A stretch of DNA of 64,000 bases, taken from positions 3,372,109 to 3,436,108 of the forward strand of contig NW_024037056.1 of NCBI RefSeq assembly GCF_015706575.1, in the 5' to 3' direction. Under the pieces are notes generated by a model that did no database searches, had not been told where the DNA came from, and worked only from the letters and a program-made list of their open reading frames with translations. This stretch comes from Patiria miniata. Lineage: Eukaryota > Echinodermata > Asteroidea > Valvatida > Asterinidae. This document shows positions 1 through 10,200 of the stretch, piece by piece. Position 1 is the stretch's first letter; the number at the start of each line of letters is the position of its first letter. The position numbers and the translations under genes were made by a program.

Positions 1-1044
1 GAGCTCTTGTCTGGAGACACAAGACCCTCTGTGTGGCCTGTCAGCGGGGTTTCAATTGTTGAAGGGTGGCTTTCAATGAGCTCCTTGCTAGGAGGCAGTT
101 TGGGCAGGTGTGGCTGTGCTATCAAGCTGATTACTTCAAACCAGAGGGGGGCCTTTTGTGCTGGTTTTGAGTCAAACCCAACAATGTACTCGGGTTTTGA
201 TTTCTGAAGTGTTGTCTCCCGCGGTGTCTAACGGCTCCTGAATGCTGATCTTTTTTTCTTCTCTCTTTTCGATCCCCCAACCCAACTCAGCGTCTGCCTC
301 TTTGAGCATAGCTCTGTAGTAACCTCAAGTAACCCTGGCAATTGCCCGTAAAAGACTCTTTAAATTTGGAAAATAATTTTTGCGACAAGTTCCTAGAAAA
401 CACCCTTAATCACTTGTTCCATGTTCACTGGTCCTGGAATTTGTTCACAATTGTTTCATGAACTGTCGTCGTAGATGGACAACTAACAAACCTTCGTTTT
501 ACCGAAGTTTGTCTCTGAAAACAATTATGACAACTTTTTGTCGGATTGTCGACAAACAACGAAAATGATATCAGCAAACGAAATCCCTAAAAGGTTGAGA
601 TTCCTTCTTTTCGTCAACACCAAATGCTGTTCCTTAAAGTAATGTACTTTGAAATCAGCATTATAAAGCAACTGTTAATACACTTTAATCTATTTATTTC
701 AAACGCGAATCGGTGTTCCGGTCTTTGACAATTCGTTGTTTTTGGGCCACAAAACAATAATCGGGAATATCTAAAAGAAAAAGTAGGCCCCTTAATAAAT
801 TGACCGCATCGAATAAAACTGGGCTGTTGACTAAAGAATTTCCTTTAGGCCTACTGGATAATGAAGACTTGAATTAAGAATTAAAAAGGAACAAACTATG
901 AATAGCAATAAAAAATTCACACTTTCAATTGTCCTGAACATAATAAGCTTCGATCTTTTCGACAGTGCTACTGCTGGGTATTTTTGGTTAAGGAAAAGAA
1001 ATAACCAAAAACAAAATTACTTGTAAAAACTCAGTCCAACTTAC
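1..1044. other. No gene recognised; probable Wnt11 intron 1
   Basis: I see no convincing exon or repeat on either strand. Because the Wnt11 first exon donor lies at 1044-1039 on the minus strand, this stretch is most likely the start of Wnt11 intron 1. I looked for the next Wnt11 exon (LSKTP-like, with Cys residues) and did not find it, so it probably lies beyond the left edge. Confidence 0.5.
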
Positions 1045-1133
1045 ATCCACTTGAGCCCGTGAGCGTTCGGAGTGCAGTGGATGAAGGCAACAAGCGCGAC
1101 GGTCAAAAAGAAGCAAAAGTCCCGTCCAGACAT
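1045..1133 (-). CDS. WNT11: Wnt11 first coding exon (signal peptide), partial gene
   Basis: Reading the minus strand from ATG at 1133 gives 29 codons plus two bases, then a perfect donor GTAAGT (1044-1039). The peptide starts MSGRDFCFFLTVALVAF and ends HGLKW+AT. It is a signal peptide with a hydrophobic core, followed by GLKW(I/M). Vertebrate WNT11 exon 1 is also a signal peptide ending YGIKWL at its first intron, so length, signal peptide, end motif and splice position all agree. Wnt11 is a secreted lipid-modified ligand used mainly in non-canonical Wnt signalling. The remaining exons are outside the window. It points away from the TSSK and UVRAG genes. A different secreted protein with a similar leader is possible, but the position near UVRAG (also a neighbour of WNT11 in human) supports the call. 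Confidence 0.72.
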
Positions 1134-2309
1134 GTCGGTATTCCTCCGTGTCATAGCTCACTTCGCTCGGTACGGTGCTCGCTGTTCGTCTGGAGCTGGC
1201 ATCAATGACACGCAGTCTGGTAATCAGCCTGCTTTCGACCCGTTGAGGACATCATCTTTGTGGACTAATTAAAGATCCTCCAATTCAGAGAAAAAAAATA
1301 TCATGCAACTATGCCGAGTTATTTTTCTTGGTCCATGACAACGAGTCACCGATGTTATTTCATGTGACGGCTCTCTAACGCCAATTAGGGAAGTGATGAC
1401 CTAAGCTTCCCACTTCAAACCGCGGGTAAAAAGGAGGGATGAGCCCCTTAAAGATGGCCCAGAGGGCACAGACACCTAATTTGCGTGACCAGGGGAAAAT
1501 GGCTCAAGAAGGGATGGCTAATTTGGGTGTCCATTCAGGGGCGGGATTGTGTCTTGGAGTTGTGTGTTTGAGAGGGTTTGTGGGAGTGAGTTGCGGCGGT
1601 CGTCAAAGAACGGGACGATGACACAATAGGTACTCTCATCAGATCACTGTCTGCTAAGTCAATCAGGCGTGCACGGTTTGGTAAGCTACCGTGTATTATC
1701 CACGGGGGGTTTATTCCTCAGATTAGGTCAACAGCTAACCTGCTAAGCACATAGGTTTGCTGAGCACGACATCCCCTGTCTTGCCACATCAACGTTCATT
1801 GACAGCGTTGCTTCACGTTCTGCACAGCTGGTATACTGCTTACAAAATCATTTTTGCTTAGCACAAAGGGATACATAAATATTTTGTACTCAGTATGTTT
1901 CCCTAAATATAGTATTCACCAAATTGCTGACGGTTTCAGATTAATGAAGGAAACTTCAAACAACTGTGATCTCATTTATAAAAAATAATACAAATCAGAA
2001 AAGAGTGCAGGAAGTTAAAAAAGGAAAACAAATAATTAATGTCTAAACAGGATCTAGGAGAACAAAATCTGCACGGACAAGGTACTTAAAATTATTTGAA
2101 TGTATCCTCTCTGTCAGAGATAGTGTCATGACTGAAATCATACAAAAATAATGGTTTATGTGCAAGAGAGGAGAGCGATATTTTACATCCACACACAAAG
2201 TTCTGAGAGCGTGGCACGTGCGAGCGTGCGTTCCAAAGCATTGTGACGATGTGAGACACATGCGCAGTCGATTGACAACACTTCACAATGACGCGAAAGG
2301 AGGGAAGCG
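1134..2309. other. Intergenic, divergent Wnt11/TSSK spacer
   Basis: This holds the presumed Wnt11 5' UTR and promoter (1134-1400) and the upstream region of the kinase gene. There are only short shadow frames and no recognisable repeat. Confidence 0.5.
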
Positions 2310-2344
2310 ATTGGCCGAAAGTATTGACGCGCGTGGTGACGTCA
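2310..2344 (+). promoter_or_regulatory. CCAAT box (reverse) and full CRE upstream of TSSK-like gene
   Basis: An inverted CCAAT (ATTGG, 2310-2314) is followed by a perfect palindromic cAMP response element TGACGTCA at 2337-2344, about 245 bp before the kinase ATG. CRE sites bound by CREM/CREB family factors are typical of male germ-line promoters, which fits a testis-specific kinase. The link to the gene is inferred from position. Confidence 0.55.
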
Positions 2345-2589
2345 TAGCCGGCCTTGGAAACGGTTGATTTTGCAACAAGAACTGGGAATTTCTGCGATAT
2401 TTTGTTGACAGAATACTATTAACCGTCAGAAAGTACAGCAGCTGTAGAAGAAGTCGGTGTGTAGTTATTGTGTTTTTGCTGAGTGGGAAGATCTTTTAAG
2501 GCGTATCCAGAGTCGACATGGATGCATCAACAGGTCACGATAGCACGATATTAACATTCTTGCTCCACTAATCTGGAGTACTTTCTACC

Positions 2590-4439
2590 ATGACTTTGGG
2601 AATGTGTGATGCTGTAGATACGAAGGCTCCAGGCACCAAGGAGGCAGATAGGCCCCGTTCGGCTCTGGGCAATGCTTACGAGCGAATCCGGCAGTTCGTC
2701 CGGCCGAAGACCAAACCCAGAAATCAGATCGAACCGAAGAAGAAAGAGAAAGAAATGCAGCAGACGCAGGCTCACCCGAGAGTTACCAGGAAAAGCTCCA
2801 AAGATGGCGTGAAGTATCAAGGTCTGGCGTACGCCTGCGATAGAAAGCGACAGCTGAGAGATGAACAAGCCAAGTCCGAGTTGGCTTCCAGGAAACACCA
2901 GTCTGTGGCTACAGCCAGCCTGGCCAGCACCTCAAGACGGGGTAAGCTGCCGGTGAAACCCAGGAGGCGACGCGCTTACGCAAGAGACGTCGGCTCCGAA
3001 GATTCCACTTCGAGTGACGACAGCGATGATGATAGCATGGTGGACAACCGTGACCTGTGGTTCCTGACTGGGAGAGGGATTGAGTTGGAGAAGAAGCTCG
3101 GGGAAGGAACCTACGCACAGGTACACGCCGGCCGGCAACTGAAGCCTCCGCGCCCGGTAGCTGTTAAGATCATCTCGCTGGAGAAGACCAACCAACGATT
3201 CCGCATCAAGTTCCTACCGCGTGAGACAGAGCTGCTTCGCAAGGTGGAGCATCCTAACATCATCAGGCTGTACACGACCCTCAAGTACGACCACAAGGTA
3301 TTCTTCGTGATGGAGCTAGCTCAGAGAGGAGATCTGTTGGGCTACGTCCAGAGGCATCGGGTTCTCAGCGTGCCGGTAGCTCGCACAATCTTCTCGCAGA
3401 TCCTGGCGGCTATCGAATATCTCCACCAGAATGGGATCTACCATCGAGACCTCAAGTGCGAGAACATCCTGTTGGATCCGGGGCACAAGGTCAAACTGAC
3501 GGATTTTGGTTTCGCCAGGGAGTGGTATGAGCCCAATCAGCTGTGCCGGACCTACTGCGGTAGTGCGGCTTATGCTTCGCCGGAGATTCTGCAAGGTTTA
3601 CCGTATGAGCCGAGCACGGCCGATGTATGGAGCATGGGCATCGTTCTCTTCGTTATGGTAGGTTGCATCTCATGACATGATGTGTACTCTAATGGCATAA
3701 TTATTTTGTTGAACAGGTGTATGGGCGCACCTGTTGCCGGAAAAGAAAAAGGATGTTGAAGGGAGCTCAACTGATGAGTTTAAGTAAAGTCTGTCAAGAG
3801 CCAATATGGCCGGCCCATCAGGCCAACGTTTATCTCCGGTTTCCTTGGCATGACAAAAAAACCTGAGGATATTTCTATTCCCCTGGATGCCATTAGCTGG
3901 GTTACTCTCCAGCTAATGACGGTACCAATTTGTACTCCTGGGTGGAGAGCCTGGGCAATAGGAGTGAAGTGAAGTGGCTTGCCCAAGGACACAACATATG
4001 GCCAGCAGCTGGATTCGAACCCATGACACTCTGATCATGAGTCACGAACCTTAACCACTAGGTTAGGGTTCGTGAAAAACCCAATAACGTCTTTGGGAAA
4101 TTGTTTCTCCTCCACAAATTTAAATGTGAGTTGACTAAACATGGAGTACCAATAATGGTCTCAAATAATCAACAGCCCGCCCTCTGCTGTTTTTTTTTCC
4201 CTTCATTTTCTCCACAGGTGCAGGGTAAGATGCCCTTCGACGACACCAACGTGAAGCAGATGGTGTCTGTGGTTCTCCGCTATAACGTCGACTTCCTGCT
4301 GAAGCGCCCTCTATGCAGCCCGCTGAAGGCACTGATCAGGTCCGTCCTGAACCGCGACCAGTGGAATCGCGCCACCATCGGCCAGATCAGGAGAAGCGTT
4401 TGGCTGGAAGGCTCGACGAAAAACCCTTCAGCTCATTAA
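2590..4439 (+). CDS. Testis-specific serine/threonine kinase (TSSK)-like protein
   Basis: CDS join(2590..3657, 4218..4439), 429 aa. An in-frame TAA at 2569 precedes the ATG. Residues 1-155 form a basic, Ser/Asp-rich extension without recognised fold. The kinase domain spans about 162-425: P-loop GEGTYAQV (171-178), VAVK lysine 193, FLPRE, MELAQRGDLL, catalytic HRDLKCEN (285-292), DFG (305-307) and ASPE (329-332). Exon 2 begins VQGKMPFDDTNVK, matching the TSSK CGSMPYDDSNIK segment. FLPRE, the GDL motif and the YCGSAAYASPEIL loop are TSSK-type. TSSKs phosphorylate sperm proteins during spermiogenesis. Oddities: many TSSK genes lack introns but this one has a phase-0 intron (3658-4217) holding a SINE, and family members usually lack such a long N-terminus. 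The kinase looks catalytically complete. Which TSSK paralogue it is cannot be told. Confidence 0.88.
3880..4066 (-). repeat. tRNA-derived SINE in the TSSK-like intron
   Basis: Read on the minus strand, the element starts with a box-A-like TAGTGGTTAAGG and a box-B GGGTTCGAATCC. It continues with a body containing TTGGGCAAGCCACTTCAC. The same body segment recurs at 31863-31900, so this is a dispersed family. It is a degenerate pol III head, not a tRNA gene. Confidence 0.65.
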
Positions 4440-4447
4440 AATTTACA

Positions 4448-5213
4448 AATAAACATAACTCAATAACTTCTTTATCATAGAACACGGGAAAGAACAAAGG
4501 GGACTTGAATGTACCCCTAAAAAATCACAAGGAACCAATACCATCGGCCAAGCAATTTGCCCCTCCCGAACAGGCACAGTTTAGACGGGCACTGTATGCA
4601 CTAGTCAGAAACAATAAGTGAAATTCATTTTAAAAAAAATATAATTTAGAATTTGAAGCCATTTTCACGTCGAGTCAAAAAAAAAATTGGGTTACGAATG
4701 TTTTTTTTTTCTTCCAAACTTGCATTTTCCGTATGGTAAAAATGATCTTAAGAAATCTTTTATGTGCAACGATGCGTCCTTATTGTTTTCATTAATTTTT
4801 ATAAATAAATATTTGTTTTTGTCGATGCTCGCACTATTTAGTGCAAGTGATTTTTTTGGGGGGGCGGGAAAAATGAGAAAAGAAATTACAGTAAAAAAAA
4901 ATGTAATATTTGTGTTCACTGATTGAATCAGTTTTGTTCAATAAACCTTGCATTTTCAACAAAGTCATAGGAATTATCATCTACATCTAGTCTTTTTTTA
5001 ATTTAAATGATGAAGAACTGTTAATCGCTAAAATTCTCAATCGAAATTGAAGTTAACTTTTTTCCCTAATAACATGAAATGAACACAAAAATAGACGCAC
5101 GTGACTGGGAGGCGGAGTCAGCTGATGATAAGCTGTGAAAGTTTAACAGCGCCCTCTCTAAAACGCTGGTACCCAGTTAGCAATCAGTTTGTGGTGAAAG
5201 CCGTGTTGATTTT
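4448..5213 (+). other. TSSK-like 3' UTR and intergenic spacer
   Basis: AATAAA occurs at 4448-4453, nine bases after the stop, and again at 4940-4945 (TTCAATAAACCTTG). The second is the likelier poly(A) signal. The rest is AT-rich with homopolymer runs and no coding signal. Confidence 0.5.
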
Positions 5214-5223
5214 CCTAAAAGGC

Positions 5224-5991
5224 GGTCCTACTAAAGCGCGTCAACAAGCGTCAACAAGCGTCAACAAGTTTTAGTAGTCGTTAAGTGCGCGTCAACAAAT
5301 TTTGTATAGGCCTTTGAACAATAAAAACAGCTTTATATTGTAGAAAAAGCAATAATGAACATCTTCTGCATATCAATTACAGTTAAAATTATTTTAAAAA
5401 GTGGTTTTCCAGAGCGAAATCTTCAACGGATTTTTTCGATTTAGTATTGGCCGCCATCTTGTTTGAGATCTACGTACTACGCATGCGTAGAGTGTACCAT
5501 TCACGCATAGGGGTTTCTTTACAGGAAAGTAGGAAAACTACTTTTTTTTTCAATTATAAATTATGCAAAACTTGGTCACGGTACTTGGCTAATTATTTGA
5601 AAAATATGCCTACTGACACTGTTCAGAATGTCTGCCAAAAAATCCCAATGCAAAAACCAAACGAGGTATCGCTAAGCGTATCGTATAAAGAAACCCCTAT
5701 GCATGAATGGTACACTCCACGCATGCGTAGTATGTAGATCTCAAACAAGATGGCGGCCAATACTAAACCGAAAAACCCGTCGTAGATTTTGCGCTGGAAA
5801 ACCACTTTTTAAGTAATTTTAACTTTAATTGATATGCAGAAGATGTTCATTATTGCCTTTTCTACCATATAAAGCTGTTTTTATTGTTCAAAGGCCTATA
5901 CAAAATTTGTTGACGCGCACTTAACGACTACTTAAACTTGTTGACGCTTGTTGACGCTTGTTGACGCTTGTTGACGCGCTTTAGTAGGACC
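5224..5991. mobile_element. Foldback DNA element 1 (long terminal inverted repeats)
   Basis: The left arm (about 5224-5521) and right arm (about 5687-5991) are long inverted copies of each other. Ends are GGTCCTACTAAAGCGCG and its reverse complement. The outer parts hold short tandem GCGTCAACAA units. Flanking direct repeats CCTAAAAGGC (5214-5223 and 5992-6001) look like a 10-bp target-site duplication. There is no internal open frame, so it is non-autonomous. TSDs of 9-11 bp with long inverted repeats are typical of Mutator-like elements, but that assignment is inference. Confidence 0.85.
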
Positions 5992-6043
5992 CCTAAAAGG
6001 CGCGATGGTCACCAGCGGTTTGGAAAGATTATGCATTTGATCA

Positions 6044-7074
6044 TAGTCCGAGTAACTTGGACCCAACTTATCGCCTTTTTAAAAATTTGGACATGGTCTG
6101 GCGATAGTAGGGTCCAAGCCCATTCCGAGACCTAGACAACATAGTCACTGACAGTCCCAAAAACCAACATTTTCCAACAAAAAACATCAGATTTCACCTT
6201 CAAAACGGCCTCCAAATTACTAGATATGCCACCTGAGGTACAAGTAGACATAGATGATTAAGATGGTTGTACTTAAGTTTACTTACGATCCGGAAAAAAA
6301 GTGAAATTTTCCGTTCATTTCGGAGAGCTCCCCTCGCGATCTTGAAAACGTTAAATTTGCGATCGTGTTTAAAGTTTGAACGACGCGATTTCTTCTACAT
6401 GCCCAGCGTACATTCGATGGTCCCCGTATCCCGTGTGCGATTCCGTTACCGAGCGCGCGCGATGCATCGATTATGATAATGAGTCACGTTTGTAAACACA
6501 TACATGTGCATTTCGAACTGTAAAAGGGAATCAGGAACCAGCTTGAACTGGTACCCGCTATAAAAGCTGCGCTAGTTCCCGACTCCCTATTATCGTTTGA
6601 AATGCACATGTGTTTACAAACGTGATCCAGTCTACTCATTATCATAATCGATGCATCGCGCGCGCTCGGTAACGGAATCGCACTCGGGATACGGGGACCA
6701 TCGAATGTACGCTGGGCATGTAGAAGAAATCGCGTCGTTCAAACTTTAAACACAATCGCAAATTTAACGTGTTCAAGATCGCGAGGGGAGCTCTCCGAAA
6801 TGAACGGAAAATTTCACTTTTTTTCCGGATCGTAAGTAAGCTTCAGTACAACCATCTTAATTATCGATGTCTACTTGTACCTCAGGTGGCATATCTAGTA
6901 ATTTGGAGGCCGTTTTGAAGGTGAAATCTGATGTTTTTTGTTGGAAAATGTTGGTTTTTGGGACTGTCAGTGACTGTGTTGTCTAGGTCTCGGAATGGGC
7001 TTGGACCCTACTATCGCCAGACCATGTCCAAATTTTTAAAAAGGCGATAAGTTGGGTCCAAGTTACTCGGACTA
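6044..7074. mobile_element. Foldback DNA element 2, near-complete palindrome with 9-bp TSD
   Basis: The element starts TAGTCCGAGTAACTTGG and ends with the exact inverse. Arms of about 480 bp (6044-6527 and 6592-7074) match closely, and even the ~65-bp centre is imperfectly self-complementary. A perfect 9-bp duplication ATTTGATCA flanks it (6035-6043 and 7075-7083). No open frame is present. It sits about 40 bp from element 1, and the two together fill the space upstream of UVRAG. High arm identity suggests a young insertion. Mutator-like origin is inferred from TSD length. Confidence 0.88.
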
Positions 7075-7200
7075 ATTTGATCAATAATGATCGCCGTGTT
7101 TTCCGATGATCGCCAATCAAAAAGCTATCGAAAATGTAACATTTCACTGGTGCTGATGCTACCGTTTCTGCAGCGTTTGTTATAGATTAACTGCTGAAAG

Positions 7201-10200
7201 ATGTCTGCGTCTGATAGCGCTCACAGGATCCAGCATACAGGGCTCGTGACACAACAGGTATGGCGATCGAGAAACTGAACCGTGAATGATTATGCACTGC
7301 ACCTTTTTCGTGAGAAAATATCTTAGCTGTTTCGCCTTTTGAATAAATAAATAGCAGGGTATTCATAAAATATCGTCATAGGTCTATTATATATTAGATG
7401 TTTCAGTTTTTCATAGTTTGGCAATGATTGATGAGGGCTGCGCAGAATAAATAAGATTTTATCTGGATCAGAAAAATGTTGCTACCGCCATGACCGCAGT
7501 GTTTTATTGATTGTGAATGTGATCGTGATTGATTGTCGGCACGGTCTGTTTATATTATATTTTATTTTTTATTGGTAGAGGAGATTGCGTCACCTGTCTA
7601 GCTTGTCAGCGCGCAATATCGTGCCAACCCGCAGAGAGAAGGAATCGTTGATGGAGACATACTTTACTCTGCATATATGGCCTTCACGTGAAAGTAAGTA
7701 TTTTGGTGAGGAATGTAGTCCCACTCCCAGTAAATTTGCTAATTTACTTCAAATTGTAAAATTGATGTTGAGTTTTAAACAAGAGCAACATAAACAGAAC
7801 CATAAAATCCAGCTTCTGATCAGGTCAAGATTCCAACCACCTTATTCAAGGAATATTATTAGATCAACAAAGTCCAACAATGCTTCCTCACTTTTTGAGG
7901 GAAAAACCACATTATTAGTGCTTGATCCAGTTAGTTTTGAATTTGATTGGATACATCTTATTTCATTTCGTTTACTCTGCAGCTGTCTACACAAGTGAAA
8001 AGATTCACAATTCCCTTGTAAGTATTTTCATTTGATCACTGATACTTTCTGAAGGAGATTCATATTATTTAAAAAAACTTTGCTAACATTTATGGACATT
8101 GTCATAATTGTAAACAAAGATACATTGAAGGCAAAGAAGTTATGAGGAAGATGTTAGAAGTCTAGGGACTTATGAAACACTCCCTTTTTATGTCTATGCC
8201 CCCCCCCACCTCAAGAAAAAAAATTCCATAGAATTCCTGTTCCACCCAACTACCCCTCCCCAACCTAAGATGTTCCATAAACTCAGTAAAATAAGAGGAA
8301 AGATTTCCATATAAGAAGTTCACTAATTTTCTTCTGTATTGACTAACAAGCCCCTAGATAGCAATTTCATGTCATCAAAGTCAATTTGAGCAGTGAGAAA
8401 ATACAAGCATTTTTTTAGAAAACACTTAAAATTTTTCAGTCCAATCTCATAGGGTTTGTACACAGGGTGTTGAGTGAACTTTGTATATGGAAATCTTTCC
8501 GACGTTTTCTTGTTTTTCAGAACCCCACCTGGCGAAGTTTCGATCTTCAGATGTCATGCCCCAACTTGGACACATCTCAGTCCAGTATCCTTTAAATATG
8601 CCAGATAGATTTTTAGAATTGTACAATCAAATAGGAAAGAATAACGAATTGAGAAAAAAAAATGTGAAAGTGACAAGATTTTTACTTTTCAAAATCACAT
8701 GGACACAAAAATTGTGTTGATGAGTTGACATGGTGCCCTACACCTAAAGAGAAGAAATAAAACTGAAAGCTATTGTACATTATACATGTTTCACCCATCC
8801 TTGATATATTTTGTCAGTTTCATCTGGGTGTAATAATACATTTCTTGCAATTTGTTCACCGATATGAATTTAAAGGGAATATACATCATTTGCTTTTGCT
8901 GTAATTTTCAGAAATGGATGGAATTGGGGGGTTGGAAATATATAGCAAATATAGTTACACTGACTTTTTTGAGGTTTTGGGTTCAAAAATGCTATAAAAA
9001 CAAAGAAAAACAATCATTTTCCTGTAGTCTGGTTCCCTGACTCCATTTAAGAAGAAACAGAGCAGTTTACATACATTGGGGAATTGTAAGGTCAGGGAAC
9101 CAGTCTAGCTGGCTTGTACCCGTTCATAGGTGTGTAATCGATTGCAAACAAGTGCGATGGTCAACTGGGGCCAGTATTTGAAAAAAAGCCAGTTTTTTCT
9201 AACGCTGGTCGGCCGATCAGCGTTGGAAATTGATACAAAAATACCACTTTTCTTGAAAATGACAGTATACCAGATGCCATGATTTTACAGGATGCTTTAC
9301 ACTGTCATTCACTAACAGTCCAGCAAGGTATTTCAAAATGATTTGGTAGTTTTATTTTTTGATGTTTGCAAATGTTGTATTTTCCCTTTAAGAATGATGT
9401 GAAACATCTCAAGCACGTTTCCTTACATCTCTTGTTCTCAGCTATCTTAGTGAGGGTGTGGGGCGGACAGACGTCAGACCACAGCCTGGTTATAGAGTGG
9501 TTGGTAGACCTGAGAGGTCTGTGCTATTTAGGATCACAGGTAAGTGATATTGGAGAAACAATGTCCGGTTTTTAGTTATTTAAAACTACAACCTGTACCT
9601 GGAATTCATTTTCAACCTGTGAGGTCTAAGTGTCTTGAGGGTAAGTGGCTGCAGATCCATGATTTGTAAACTAGTAACACTTTGTTGAATAGATTGTAGT
9701 CCTGATAGGTATTTGCGACTGGTCAGTGATGTTATAGAGCAGTGCCTGGTCTGTCGTTATTCCACTGCGCCAGTGGTGGATTTCAGCGGATTTGGTCCTG
9801 AAGCACTATGTGAAGCAGACTAAGTGATTGATTTTGATGGACACTGTTTTCTACGTAGCCAAATTGAGTAGGGAGTTCGGGTTAATAGAAAATATTTGTT
9901 TTCTCTTCTTGTTAGATTCACAAAGATGGTGTACGGTACCAGCCTAATTCCATCATCTTTGGCATGTTCCAGGGCTTCTACGGGGCACCAGACAACCTAC
10001 CGGTAAGTAGTAAATAAAAAGACAAAAAACAGGCAATTTATGACTTCTGCATTGACATTCAAGCTGTAAAAACAACCTGTTCCGACAGTGCCTGTTTTGC
10101 CCCAACTAGGCAAAATGGTCCCAAGTTAAGTTTGGACTGTCTCAAGTAAAGTGTTCCACGTGGAACACAAATTGGGAAGGGGACCCAACTTGGGAAGGTC

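Noticed and set aside
1439-1621. Short frame MSPLKMAQRAQTPNLRD upstream of the TSSK-like gene
   Set aside because: No homology, splice signals or conservation evidence. Within the expected range for chance frames.
10151-10168. Resemblance of the palindrome to the bacterial parS site (TGTTTCACGTGAAACA)
   Set aside because: 14 of 16 positions match, but this is an intron of an animal gene with no prokaryotic context. Coincidence of an E-box palindrome.
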